From: Chelydra serpentina
Taxonomy: Eukaryota > Chordata > Testudines > Chelydridae
DNA length: 64,000 bases
Assembly (NCBI GenBank): GCA_037349315.1
Contig: JBAIAC010000225.1
Coordinates: forward strand, 545,501 to 609,500
Direction: 5' to 3'
The first letter of the stretch is position 1; every line of letters begins with the position of its first letter. Below, piece by piece: positions 52,200 to 63,075 of the stretch. The notes below the pieces were generated by a model. That model ran no database searches, was not told the origin of the DNA, and worked only from the letters and a program-made list of their open reading frames with translations. Made by a program: the position numbers and the translations under genes.

Positions 52200-52755
52200 C
52201 TTGTTCGACACTGACTGTGAAACCTGAAACTAAACCCACGGCTACACTTACAGGGCCACTGGAACCCTTTGAGGAGAACATAGTGCAATGGCACGTGTGT
52301 ACTGAGCGTTTGGAGCTTTTTGTGATTGCCAACGACATTACAGAAGAGAAGAAGGTGTCAATATTCTTAAGTGTTGTGGGGGCTAAAACCTACTCCCTGC
52401 GACGCAGCTCACTACACCCTGTTAAGCCTGAGACCAAATCTTACAGTGACATTGTGGGAATCCTGGGGTCCCATTTCCCCCCAAACCACTGGTAACTGCT
52501 GAAAGATATAGTGGGTTCCACAAAAGAGACCAAAAAGAAGATGAACCAGTTGTACAATTTGTAGCAACTTTAACAAGGCTTGCGGAACACTGTGAATGTA
52601 AGGAGATGTTAAATGACGCCCTGCGTGACAGGTTCGTGTGTGGCCTGCACAGTGACGCTATACGGAAGCGCCTATTGACAGAGGCTCAGCTTACCTTACA
52701 CAAGGCTGTTGCTATTGCGGTCTCCATGGAACTGGCTACAAAGGAGGCGCAATAC
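52200..52755 (+). pseudogene. Ty3/Gypsy gag remnant
   Basis: Two plus-strand frames (52217-52495 and 52606-52755) are separated by a stop and carry a Gypsy-type capsid pattern: PLEPFEENIVQWH, then LRDRFVCGL and a following LLTEAQLT. The order and spacing match the amino part of vertebrate Gypsy Gag. The reading frame is interrupted and no zinc-knuckle, protease or polymerase follows, so the element is dead and truncated near 52755. Confidence 0.75.
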
Positions 52756-53510
52756 ATCAGTGCATCCCCTCGGGGATATCCACTGGGTGGGGGATATCAC
52801 TGGCCCCAAGCCCCGCCTCTGTCCATTCTCTTCTCTCCAGGTAAACAGCCCTGCAAACAGGGTCGTCTGGGCCTCTTCTCGTCTCTGGCCCCCTCTGGCT
52901 GGAACCGGCTGGTTAGGCCCCCAGGGCTCCTCTCTTCGCAGACTATTGTTCTCCCACTGGCCAGGACCGGCTGCGGACTCCTGAGCTGGCTTCTGGGTCA
53001 CCTGTCACCACGTCCGTGGCTGGGGTCCCCAGTCCCCTCGCCAGTGCCCTGTAACAACAAACTCCCTCTCCCATCACCTCGTTACACCCGTAGCACCCAG
53101 GGAAACTGAGTCCCACCCCCTCTGCATGCAACCCCTAGGGAACCAAGAAAAACCCCCATAGGCAACAAGGAAAAGCCCATGCTGTGACAGGGGTCACTAT
53201 GTCGGCCTTGTAACCCTGGGTGTCAGGTCGCTGTGCAGGTTTGATCTAGAGCTCTGATCCCAACAACCAACCAGCAGCCCACAGCCTCCCCCTGGGTCTG
53301 CCCCCACCTGGTTACTCCTCACAGGCTGACCTGACCCCCGTTCCAGCCCTAGATTCACCCCCTAATCATCCTACTGCCACTCAGAGCCACAGCCGTGGAG
53401 GTGCTGACGGAGGGAGGGGTGACTCTGGGATGGGGTTCTTCTCTAAAGATGGCTGGCAGAAAGGTGGGGCTCAGCTCTGTCAGGGACCTGCCCAGTTGCC
53501 TCGCTGACAG
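52755..53510. other. Unclassified sequence after the gag remnant
   Basis: It includes cgttacacccgtagcacccagggaaactgag, cut here to show an LTR-like end phrase near 53083-53113. No gene or tRNA is seen before the SINE at 53527. Confidence 0.3.
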
Positions 53511-53526
53511 GGGATGCCGACATTTC

Positions 53527-53706
53527 GGGGAGGGATAGCTCAGTGGTTTGAGCATTGGCCTGCTAAACCCAGGGTTGTGAGTTCAATCCTTGAGGGGGCC
53601 ATTTGGGGATCTGGGACAAAAATTGGGGATTGGTCCTGGTTTGAGCAGGGGGTTGGACTAGATGACCTGCTAAGGTCCCTTCCAACCCTGATATTCTATG
53701 ATTCTG
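53527..53706 (+). mobile_element. Cry-type SINE, full length, plus strand
   Basis: GGGGAGGGATAGCTCAGTGG opens the head, GTGAGTTCAATCC gives box B, and the tail ends ccaaccctgatattctatga. It is the only full copy in plus orientation. The head folds like a tRNA with loop CTGCTAA and should not be called a Ser tRNA. Confidence 0.9.
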
Positions 53707-53802
53707 TAAGGCGCATAAAGGGTGTATTTGGCTTCCTAGCTAATGTGAGGAATGTGCAATTATGAGAGGGAATTTCCATCTCTCCATCAGTTGTACTTCA
53801 GG

Positions 53803-53875
53803 GCCCCAGTGGCCTAATGGATAAGGCATTGGCTTCCAAAGCCAGAGATTGTGGGTTCAAGTTCCATCTGGGGTA
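53803..53875 (+). tRNA. tRNA-Arg(CCT)-type body with Trp anticodon CCA
   Basis: The 73-nt cloverleaf is complete: acceptor GCCCCAG/CTGGGGT, D-arm GCCT-AATGGATA-AGGC, anticodon arm TTGGC-TTCCAAA-GCCAG, T-arm GTGGG-TTCAAGT-TCCAT, A73. All stems pair with only G-T wobbles. The body follows vertebrate Arg(CCT), whose loop is CTCCTAA; here it is TTCCAAA, so the anticodon is CCA. A20 of Arg identity and A73 (shared with eukaryotic Trp) are both present. No close TTTT; a TTTT lies about 45 bases downstream. Confidence 0.75.
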
Positions 53876-54134
53876 AAAAACATCTTTCTTCCTGTACATT
53901 GCAAAGAAACCTTGGTCTTATTTTCACCAAGGAAGCTGGGAGATGGTTGAACACAAAGTACTGGGTCTTGGGAACAATCCCCCAGAAATGTCATCTTCCA
54001 CTCGACAAATGCTTTCTAAACCCATCAGTAGCAAACAGTTAATACTAGTGTTTGTCTGAGAATAGAGTGAAGGGGAGTGTTTAAGCCGACAAGTCAGTGA
54101 ACAAAACTCCTCTCTACTGGCTCTTTGTCTACAG

Positions 54135-54814
54135 CAGGCCGGCACAACATGCGGCCTGGATGGGCTCACTGTGCGGCCCGCGGGGGGTGTGAGTAGGAGG
54201 GCTCACTGTGCGGCCCAAAATCTGGGACAGTGTCCATTGGTCCTTTTTGCTGCTTGTCTCTGGGCTGGGGGTAGGGTGACCAGATGTCCCCATTTTATAG
54301 GGACAGTCCTGATTTTTACGTCTTTTTCTTATATAGGTTCCTATTACCCCCCACCCCCTGTCCCGATTTTGGGGGGAAGATCTTATTCTACTTCTAGCAA
54401 AAAGACATTTTTCTTTAACCTTAATTATACTACCTTAGGAGCCCACTATAACATATTACCAAGCTTCAATACAAAGTCATATAAAAGTTATACAAAAATG
54501 CATAATGCAGAGATTTATCTACAACTGCATTGATTGACTGTTGTGTGAGGTAATATAGTGACCCCTGGGGGATGGGTGAAGAGGGGTGTTATGGTGGGGC
54601 CGAGCGGGGAGGGGGCAGGTCCTATTTTACTGCTGTGATCTGGTCACCCTATGCGCGCTGGTTCTTTCCCCCTCTACAGGCTTCCAGACCCCAGCGGTGG
54701 GGAAGGAGGGGTTGTTTCCGCCGAGCGGGCAGCGCAGGGCCGGGGGGTTTCGGCCCTCAGCTGTTTTCTTTGGAGTAATACGGCCCTCGCCGCTTTACGA
54801 GTTGTGCAGGCCTG
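54135..54814 (+). mobile_element. Possible hAT-like element containing a MITE
   Basis: CAGGCCGGCACAAC at the left faces GTTGTGCAGGCCTG at the right. Flanks do not give a clean duplication. The MITE start at 54274 and its end at 54649 lie inside, separated by further inserted sequence, so at least three insertion layers are present. Confidence 0.5.
54274..54649 (+). mobile_element. MITE copy split by an insertion
   Basis: GGGTGACCAGATG through the cccccacccc block (to about 54366) and ATCTGGTCACCC at the end match the 118-bp MITE; about 270 bp of other DNA separate them. Confidence 0.6.
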
Positions 54815-54819
54815 CTTTA

Positions 54820-55135
54820 GACTTTATGGTCAGAAGAGACCATTAGACCATCTAATCTAACCCCCTGCATCTCACAGGCCTCCTGTGTACCACAATAGGC
54901 AAACACATTCCAGAAAGGCCTTGCTAGGTATCGGACTTTGCATTTGCCTCTGGTCAAACTTGTTTCCTTTGAATGGGCCCTGCTTGCCGAATGAGCCAGA
55001 TCGCTCTGTATCACTGCCCTCTCCTCATCAGTAATTACCACTCTGCCGGTATTTTGTCCCCCACCAATCTTATCAGCAGTGATTGGATGTTTTCTCCCAA
55101 TTCACTGATAAAAAATTAGTTAAAAAAATTAGTCC
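54820..55135 (-). mobile_element. CR1 LINE fragment
   Basis: The plus strand reads actttatggtcagaagagac, cccctgcatctcacagg and continues as at 43392. Part of a large direct duplication with that region. Confidence 0.75.
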
Positions 55136-55339
55136 TTGAGAGCTTCTTCAGACCCTTAGTCCCCAGGACCTGCTCCCACACCACCGTGAGAAAAGGCCGT
55201 CCAGCCTTGCTGGTCCATAGGGGATAATCACAGAACAAACACGCCTTTAGGAGCTGTGTTGTCCACAGGCTCTGACCAACATGTGGGGGTCAGCAGCTTA
55301 CAAATGCACTACAGACCTGTCGCGTAGACAGGTCCCAAC

Positions 55340-56440
55340 AGTGTCTCAGTTTCCCACCCTGTAAAATGGGGAGAACAAACAAAACCTTGATTAGCTCTAT
55401 TTGATAGTTGGGGAAACCGAGGCACCCAGGGATGGTGAAGCGACTCGCTCATGGTCCCAAAGCCAGGAATAGAAACCAGCAGGTCTTCTGATAGCCAGTC
55501 CTGGGACCTAGCCCCGGTTATCCTGGCCTCGCTGCTCTAACTTTAGTCACAGCCTCCATGTCTTTTCCTCCCTGTCCCTTAACCCCACGTCCCTGCAGAA
55601 GAAAGATTTTCTGTTAGCCAGCTGGCTCTAAGGCATGTGGATGTCGTTCCAAAAGCCGAGCTCTGGCTCAGTCCCATGCTATGGTTGGCTACAGGAACCA
55701 CTTGGTGACATGCTGGGGCCTGGCTTATACAGGAGGTGCGACTGGATGCACATAATGGTCCTTTCTTACCTTAACATCCATCAATCTCTACAACTAATGC
55801 AGAGAAGCAGCAAAATTCGTCACACATGTGACTGGTTGTGACTTATTTACTTGGTCTTAAAAGAGAACAACAAGGACCCGAGTCTCCTCCCTGTCAATAA
55901 CTCCCTGCTCAGCCAATCCGGGTAGAGACTGAGGGGTGGGAGGCTGAGGGTTCTCACCAGAGAGCCCAAAGGACGGCCCAGGTCATCGGTGGGGTCACTG
56001 TCCGAGCACTATTTCAGCCCCACATTTTGGGGTAGACCACCCACAATGGGAGCTGCAGAGCACCCCCACCAGAAACACACACACCCCTACACCTCTCCTG
56101 GTGCTGGGAGGGGAACAGGGGAAAGGACAAAAGAAGTAAGAGATGAAGAGAAAGGAGGGAGGGATGGAGGAAAAGGTCAAACAAAAAGGACAAACCCTAA
56201 TGTCCCCAGTGATTCTGAGGGACAAAATCCCAAGTGGGGAATAAAATTCTGCCACCTGAAGCGACTGTTTTCCATGCCTAGAATTCAGCTGGCACCAGAT
56301 GGATCAGACTGAACCGGTTCCAAACCTCTCGGAGGCTCGTACCTTCTAACCAGGGACGTCTGTTTTCTAGGAAAGTCCGTAAAAGGAAAGGAGAAAACTC
56401 CAAAGAGGTTCCTCCTGGCGCTCACGTCCGTGAACCCTAA
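55340..56440. repeat. Duplicated block of unknown function, copy 2
   Basis: 55750-56440 matches 43900-44590 closely. The insert 55340-55680, absent from the first copy, contains cagtttcccaccctgtaaaa, an old SINE-like core phrase. No convincing exon. Confidence 0.5.
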
Positions 56441-56444
56441 TACT

Positions 56445-56580
56445 CTCCTCCCCCACCCCCCATCCCGATTTTTCACCCTTGCTGTCTGGTCACCCTAGGT
56501 GGGGGGTAATTGGTGCCTATATAAGACAAAGCCGCAAATGTCGGGACTGGCCCTTTAAAATCAGGACATCTGGTCACCCT
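56445..56580. mobile_element. Two MITE pieces in opposite orientation
   Basis: A right end (ctgtctggtcaccctagg) is followed at once by a reversed copy ending acatctggtcaccct. They give a short palindrome. Confidence 0.6.
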
Positions 56581-57249
56581 CGCTGGGGAGCGTCTCTCCC
56601 CCGGGCTGGCAGCGATCCACCTCATCCGGGGGGAGCTGCACAGGGCAGGGTGAGCTGCTGTGGGTCCGTGGGTGCCCATCCCTGCTGCTTCTCTGTCCGG
56701 GATGTGTTTGTCAGCCGTGGCACACAAAAAGGACGTTATTGCGAGCGGCCCATGGAGGGAAGATGAATTTTTTTCCCTGCCTTGCTCAGCTTGATTTGCT
56801 CCCTCACCCCATTCCTGCCTTAGTTCCTGGGTTACCTGGTGGCTGAAGGCGACTGGGGCCCAGCGGCACGGGGCGGAATTTGGGCAGCTAGACCCCGGCA
56901 GCAAGAGTCCTGCCGCCACTTGCCGCCCCACCCTGTTCTCCCGGCTTCACCTACTGGCAGTTTCTTACATCAGAGACACTGTCCCCAAGCAGGACTAATG
57001 CTGAGACCTGGTGAGCAGTGATCTCAGATCTGTGGGTCTGCAGCAAGACTCGAAATTGAGTCTCAATCAGCTCGGTTGTTACACAGCGAAGACCAAAAGG
57101 GTCAAATGGTGCTTGGGCCCCTTAAGAAGAGCCCAGCCCATCAAGTACCAGCACTTGGCTCTCCCCTCTCTCAACTCCACTTAGCATTGTTTGGAGTCAA
57201 TCCTTGCCTCTATCAGCCTGGGGGACTGGGAGACCAGCCCTGAGCAAGG

Positions 57250-57329
57250 GCTCCAGTGGCGCAATGGGTTATATGGCAGTACTGAACGGAGACATGCTGA
57301 GGTTGTGAGTTCGAGCCTCACCTGGAGCA
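57250..57329 (+). tRNA. tRNA-Ile(TAT)-derived locus, D-stem lost
   Basis: The 80-nt locus has a perfect acceptor GCTCCAG/CTGGAGC and T-arm, and the same 13-base loop type (CTGAACGGAGACA) as 37581 on stem CAGTA/TGCTG. The D-stem partner reads TATG, not GCGC, so the D-arm cannot form. Confidence 0.55.
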
Positions 57330-58240
57330 CTGGTTTTCATTAACCCAATGGCTTTGCCCACTTCTTTGGCCCCATGGGCCCTAGAATTCTATCCCAGGGA
57401 CACTGACGGGGGAGGAATCAAAAATGCCCCTTCACTTATCACCTCCTCTGCAGAGTGCAGGTCAGACACCACAAATCTACAATCCTTCCTCCCTCACCGG
57501 CCCCTCTGCCAGGATCTCTCAAGCAGAGCCCAGAGCGCTGCCCATCCTTTGAGCCCCCCGACACCCTCTCAATCTTTGCTCCCCAAACCCTCCTTTCTAC
57601 ATGTGAAAATCCCCATTGGGGAGGGAGAGGAGCAGGGAGCCAGCAGTCTCTGTGGCAGAATTATCTACGGCAGCGCGCTGAGTGGTTGGGGGGCTGAGCT
57701 ACACCCCTTCGGAGCTTTTCAGGGGTGAGATTTTGATGAATTGTAACACAAAGAAAATCTCTCCTGTTCGGGCCTGTTTGTCGCATTTTGCCCTTGTGCC
57801 CCCTCAGCCTCTGTTCTTCCGGATAGGGGAGGTGCAGAGACAAGCCCCAGGCTTTCTGTCACAAAGTCTGTACCCACCTCTGAATATTGCCACTGGGAGA
57901 GTATGGCTCCCAATTCTCCCATAGAGGGATTGCAAGAGCGGCTACCCAGTTGGGCCTGGGTGTGTCAGATCCAGGCTATAGGGGGCAGGTGACCCAGGGC
58001 CTATAACGTCTCTGCCTGAGGGGACGTCAATGCATGTGGTGGGCCGTGAGCACCACAGGTTTTTACCCTGTCCAGGTAACCCAGGAATTAAGGCAGGAAT
58101 GGGGTGAGGAAGCAAGTCAAGCTGAGCAAGGCAGGAAAAAAAATTCATCTTCCCTCCATGGGCCGCTCGCAATGACTTCCTTTTTGTGTGCCATGGCTGA
58201 CAAAAACATCCCGGACAGAGAAGCAGCAGATCGAAAAGGT

Positions 58241-58313
58241 GCAGAAGTAGCTTAGTGCGGAGAGTGTTAGACTGAAGCTACAGAAGTCCCAGGTTCAATT
58301 CCAGGCTTTGGCA
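58241..58313 (+). pseudogene. tRNA-Phe-derived locus, second copy
   Basis: The 73-nt frame GCAGAAGTAGCTTAGTGCGG with anticodon loop CTGAAGC (GAA). The anticodon stem TTAGA/TACAG has two mismatches. Confidence 0.6.
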
Positions 58314-58739
58314 TGTGCTTTGTGTGCACGGGTGGGCTATTTTCTTGAGCGCAGGGGTACCTTTACCCACCACGAGTCCCTCCTGTCAGGATCCCAAGCA
58401 GAAAAAGACAGTGGGGGCTTGTGCCCACCTGGGCTTTCCGTCTTCTCTTCCTCTTTCTCAGCAAGGGGAAGGAAAAGAAGCTCTCCTTCAACCTGGAGTC
58501 ACAAGGGCAAGAGAAGGTTGACTTCCTGAGCTCTGGTTCCAGACCTTTGCTCTACCAGCTGAACCCATGAAGAGCTGCCACCACTTTCCCCACCCGCTAG
58601 GAGAGGCAAGTCACATAGTGTCACTGCTGCTCTCTGAGAGAGACGCTGCATTACCCCACGTGGAGATATGCCTCTCTCGTAGAGCTGAAAGGACTTTGAG
58701 CCCTGCTTTCACTGGCAGGACCAAGTACTGCCCCCTGAC

Positions 58740-58831
58740 AGATTTTTGCCCCAAATGGACCCCTCAAGGATTGAACTCACAACGCTGAGTTTAGCAGGCC
58801 AATGCTCAAACCACTGAGCTATCCCTCCCTC
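58740..58831 (-). mobile_element. Cry-type SINE, head half only
   Basis: Truncated like the copy at 39076 and lacking a further piece (ccaaatggacccctcaagga). Confidence 0.75.
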
Positions 58832-59138
58832 CAAGAATCATGGCCCCTGAATCTTGGGAGCCCGGGGGCCCCTCAGCACCATCTACTGTGTGGGGTGGTG
58901 GAAAGCCCCAAAGCGCCCATTGTACCACTGGGGAGGGGGAAGCCCTAGGGGCCCGCTCCCACTCTGGCCACTGCAGGGGAAGCCCCAGGGGGCCTGTGGG
59001 GCCGGGCTCTGCTGGCTGTTTATTCCTTCCTGTCATCGCTGTGGAAGTGTAAACAGAGAGAATTTGCTCCTCTTTTCTAAGTGGAACAAATGAAGGCGGC
59101 TGAATTATTTCCAGGGCTGTAAGTAATACAACAGAAAC

Positions 59139-59210
59139 TAGCAGAGGCTGGTTTCAATCCATCGACCTCTGGGTTATGGGCCCAGCACGTTTCCGCTGCG
59201 CCACTCTGCT
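59139..59210 (-). tRNA. tRNA-Met initiator, left palindrome arm
   Basis: The 72-nt minus-strand gene AGCAGAGTGGCGCAGCGGAA has perfect anticodon arm CTGGG-CCCATAA-CCCAG. Differences from 59932 are A for G in the D-stem (AACGT), GATTGAAACC in the T-loop and CCAGCC in the T-stem. Confidence 0.75.
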
Positions 59211-59296
59211 CTGTGTGGAATGTGTCTACAGCATCTATTCACAGGCCAGCTGAGTTTGGCCAAGTAGGTTTTACTCCTGAAGGGATTCTGCCCAAA

Positions 59297-59335
59297 CAAT
59301 AAAATAAAATAAAATAAAATAAAATAAAATAAAAA
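59297..59335. repeat. (AAAAT)n microsatellite
   Basis: About seven AAAAT units in the palindrome's left side, absent from the right arm. Confidence 0.9.
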
Positions 59336-59385
59336 TCTGTGCACAATATTTTTATTTGTCAATAAATAAATGTGGAGCCTCCATA

Positions 59386-59475
59386 GGGTGACCAGATGTG
59401 CTGATTTTATAGGGACAGTCCCAATTTTTGGGTCTTTTTTGTATATAGGCTCCTCTAAACTCCCACCCCCTGTCA
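59386..59475 (+). mobile_element. MITE, partial (left arm)
   Basis: Starts GGGTGACCAGATG and runs to the cccacccc block; the second end is lost. Confidence 0.6.
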
Positions 59476-59718
59476 CCCCGCCCCCGCCCCCACCCCGCAG
59501 ATTTTTTTGTTCCCCTGCAAAAAAATGACTTTCTTATGGGGAAGCAAAGGGAAGCCACAAGCGTGGTCATGCGTCCCTCCCCAACAGCACAGGCATGTCA
59601 TTGCAGAAAGGTGACGTCTCACCACTGGGTCTGTGTCCCGGGGGAGGGGGCTGCAGGGTGATCTCCCATCTCTGTGCGTCCGGTAACCTGTGCTCCCCAC
59701 TGCCATGCTGGAGGCTTA

Positions 59719-59838
59719 GGGTGACCAGACAGCACGTGTGAAAAATCGCGACAGGGGGTGGGGGGTAATAGGAGCCTATATGAAAAAAAGACCCAAAAAT
59801 CAGGACTGTCCGTATAAAATAGGGACATCTGGTCACCC
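59719..59838 (-). mobile_element. MITE, near full length (right arm)
   Basis: Begins GGGTGACCAGACAGC and ends ATCTGGTCACCC, in opposite sense to the copy at 59386, as the palindrome predicts. Confidence 0.75.
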
Positions 59839-59931
59839 TATGGAGGCTCCACATTTATTTATTGACAAATAAATTTTGCATTATTTTAAAATATTACACA
59901 CAGACACACAAACACCCACACAGACACACAA

Positions 59932-60003
59932 AGCAGAGTGGCGCAGCGGAAGCGTGCTGGGCCCATAACCCAGAGGTCGATGGATCGAAACCATCCTCTG
60001 CTA
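59932..60003 (+). tRNA. tRNA-Met initiator, intact
   Basis: The 72-nt gene matches the vertebrate initiator in every part I can check: AGCAGAG/CTCTGCT acceptor, D-arm GCGC-AGCGGAA-GCGT, CTGGG-CCCATAA-CCCAG, GATGG-ATCGAAA-CCATC and A73. GTTTCTG then TTTT at 60011 gives a Pol III terminator. It delivers the first methionine with eIF2. This is the best tRNA gene of the window. Confidence 0.95.
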
Positions 60004-60282
60004 GTTTCTGTTTTATTACTTACAGCCCCGGAAATGATTCAGCCGCCTTCATTTGTTCCACATAGAAAAGAGGAGCAAATTCTCTCTGTTTACACTTCCA
60101 CAGCGATGACAGGAAGGAAAAAAACCCAGCAGAGCCCGGTCCCACAGGCCCCCCAGGCTTCCCCTGCAGTGGCCAGAGTGGCAGCGGGCCCCTGGTGCTT
60201 CCCCCTCCCCAGGGGTACAATGGGCCCTTTGGAACTTTCCAACACCCCACAGAGCAGATGGTGCTGAGGGACCCCCAGTGAC

Positions 60283-62397
60283 ATTGGGTGGCCACGTGGG
60301 GTAATGCACACAGCGTCTCTCAGAGAGCAACAGTGACACCGGGTGGCCACGTGGGGTAATGCACACAGCGTCTCTCTCTGAGAGAGCAACAGTGACACTG
60401 GGTGGCCACGTGGGGTAATGCACACAGCATTTCTCTCAGAGAGCAACAGTGACACCGGGAGGCCACGTGGGGTAACGCACACAGCGTCTCTCTCAGAGAG
60501 CAACAGTGACACCGAGTGGCCACGTGGGGTAATGCACACAGCATCTCTCTCAGAGAGCAACAGTGACACCGGGTGGCCACGTGGGGTAATGCACACAGTG
60601 TCTATCTCAGAGCAACAGTGACACCGGGTGGCCACGTGGGGTAACGCACACAGTGTCTGTCTCTGAGAGCAACAGTGACACTGGGTGGCCACGTGGGGTA
60701 ACGCACACAGCATCTCTCTCAGAGAGCGACAGTGACACCGGGTGGCCACGTGGGGTAATGCACACAGCGTCTCTCTCAGAGAGCGACAGTGACACCGGGT
60801 GGCCACGTGGGGTAATGCACACAGCGTCTCTCTCAGAGAGTGACAGTGACACCGGGTGGCCACGTGGGGTAATGCACACAGCGTCTCTCTCAGAGAGCGA
60901 CAGTGACACCGGGTGGCCACGTGGGGTAATGCACACAGCGTCTCTCTCAGAGAGCAACAGTGACACTGGGTGGCCAGGTGGGGTAACACACACACAGCAT
61001 CTCTCTCAGAGAGCGACAGTGACACCGGGTGGCCACGTGGGGTAACGCACACAGCGTCTCTCTCAGAGAGCAACAGTGACACCGGGTGGCCACGTGGGGT
61101 AATGCACACAGCGTCTCTCTCAGAGAGCAACAGTGACACCAGGTGGCCACGTGGGGTAACGCACACAGCGTCTCTCTCAGAGAGCAACAGTGACACCGGG
61201 TGGCCACGTGGGGTAATGCACACAGCGTCTCTCTCAGAGAGAGACAGTGACACCGGGTGGCCACGTGGGGTAATGCACACAGCGTCTCTCTCAGAGAGCG
61301 ACAGTGACACCGGGTGGCCACATGGGGTAATGCACACAGCGTCTCTCTCAGAGAGCAACAGTGACACCCGGTGGCCACGTGGGGTAATGCACACAACATC
61401 TCTCTCAGAGAGCAACAGTGACACCGGGTGGCCACGTGGGGTAATGCACACAGCGTCTCTCTCAGAGAGCAACAGTGACACCGGGTGGCCACGTGGGGTA
61501 ATGCACACAGCGTCTCTCTCAGAGAGCAACAGTGACACCGGGTGGCCACGTGGGGTAATGCACACAGCGTCTCTCTCAGAGAGCGACAGTGACACCGGGT
61601 GGCCACATGGGGTAATGCACACAGCATCTCTCTCAGAGAGCAACAGTGACACCGGGTGGCCACGTGGGGTAACGCACACAGCATCTCTCTCAGAGAGCAA
61701 CAGTGACACCGGGTGGCCACGTGGGGTAATGCACACAGCGTCTCTCTCAGAGAGCAACAGTGACACCGGGTGGCCACGTGGGGTAATGCACACAGCGTCT
61801 CTCTCAGAGAGCGACAGTGACACCGGGTGGCCACATGGGGTAATGCACACAGCTTCTCTCTCAGAGAGCAACAGTGACACCGGGTGGCCACGTGGGGTAA
61901 TGCACACAGCATCTCAGAGAGCAACAGTGACACCGAGTTGCCACGTGGGGTAATGCACACAGCATCTCTCTCAGAGAGCAACAGTGACACCGGGTGGCCA
62001 CGTGGGGTAACGCACACAGCATCTCTCTCAGAGAGCGACAGTGACACCGGGTGGCCACGTGGGGTAATGCACACAACATCTCTCTCAGAGAGCAACAGTG
62101 ACACTGGGTGGCCACGTGGGGTAACGCACACAGCGTCTCTCTCAGAGAGCAACAGTGACACCGGGTGGCCACGTGGGGTAATGCACACAGCATCTCTCTC
62201 AGAGAGCAACAGCGACACCGGGTGGCCACGTGGGGTAACGCACACAGCGTCTCTCTCAGAGAGCAACAGTGACACCGGGTGGCCACGTGGGGTAATGCAC
62301 ACAGCGTCTCTCTCAGAGAGCAACAGTGACACCGGGTGGCCACGTGGGGTAATGCACACAGCGTCTCTCTCAGAGAGCAACAGTGACACCGGGTGGC
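60283..62397. repeat. 57-bp minisatellite array 2, E-box in each unit
   Basis: About 37 units of the same 57-bp sequence as array 1, more uniform than array 1. Variants again concentrate at a few sites (GCAAC/GCGAC, AATGC/AACGC, CACGTGG/CACATGG). Open frames of up to 605 codons on the minus strand and 327 on the plus strand derive from the 19-codon period and are not supported as genes. The array begins at the palindrome edge and ends at the shared flank block. Confidence 0.95.
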
Positions 62398-62399
62398 TT

Positions 62400-62630
62400 A
62401 CCTCTCATACCAGTTGGTGAAGCTGGAGAAAGTGATGGCAGTTCTTTGATGGGTCAGCTGGTAGAGCAAAGGTCTGGAGCCCGCGCTCAGGAAGTCATCC
62501 TTACATCGCCCTTGTGACTCCAGCTTGAAGGAGAGCTTCTTTCCTTCCCCTTGCTGAGAAAGAGCAAGAGAAGACAGAAAGCCCAGATGGGCCAACTGGG
62601 TGCACAAGCCCACCCTGGCTTTTCCTACAG
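62400..62630 (+). repeat. Flank block of the 57-bp repeat with tRNA-like relic
   Basis: Same block as 14205-14445: ggtcagctggtagagcaaag, then ctccagcttgaaggagagct and tgctgagaaagagcaagaga. Confidence 0.6.
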
Positions 62631-62649
62631 CAGATTAACTCCAAAAGCA

Positions 62650-63075
62650 GACTTCAAAGAGAAACTATTGAACTCGAATTGATATGCAAACTAGATTGCG
62701 TTGCCTCCGGATTAAATCGAGATTTGGAATGGCTCGGCCATTATGTTAATTGAATCTATTTCCCTTAAGTTAACGATCCTCATTCACACCTGTGTGACCA
62801 TCTTGTTTATCACTTCAAAGGTTTTTCTTCCCCTGCTGTTATGGTTCCTCTCAACTAATTAGCCTCTTAAGATTGGTCTATGCACCTCGACCTTATCATG
62901 TTTCTCTGACTGTATATATATCTGTCTACTGTGTATTTCATTCCATGCATCCGATGAAGTGGGTATTAACCCACGAAAGCTTATGCTGAAATAAATTTGT
63001 TAGTCTCTAAGGTGCTACAAGTTTTTCTTTCTTATTTTCGTTTTCATGACACAGACTAACACGGCTACTACACTT
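62650..63075 (+). mobile_element. Retroelement end with hammerhead-like core, second copy
   Basis: Matches 48515-48900 and extends to acacagactaacacggctac. The core reads CCGATGA, so the conserved U4 is changed, while GTGGGTAttAACCCAC and GAAAGC remain. This copy should not self-cleave. Confidence 0.6.

Larger units (their letters stand above)
57184..58738 (+). repeat. Segmental duplication carrying Ile and Phe tRNA loci, copy 2
   Basis: Second copy of 37517-39070, highly similar over its whole length. The reversed 57-bp unit is at about 58610-58680. Confidence 0.8.
58865..60277. repeat. Large palindrome with an initiator tRNA in each arm
   Basis: Left arm about 58865-59435 and right arm about 59745-60277 are reverse complements, including tRNA, the tgtttacacttccacagc/reverse block, the taaataaatgtggagcctcc block and the MITE start. 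About 310 bp of spacer separate them. The arms have diverged modestly; the right-arm tRNA is intact, the left decayed. The right arm ends directly at array 2. Confidence 0.85.

Noticed and set aside
53527..53600. tRNA-Ser(GCT)-like gene
   Set aside because: It is the head of a Cry-type SINE with a CR1-like tail; the same applies at 3520-3593 and 25750-25820.
60090..62389. Very long open frames (605, 480 and 327 codons) as a repetitive protein
   Set aside because: They are the 57-bp unit (19 codons) read in several frames on both strands at once, with no splice sites, promoter or non-repetitive part. Array 1 gives the same effect (393 codons).
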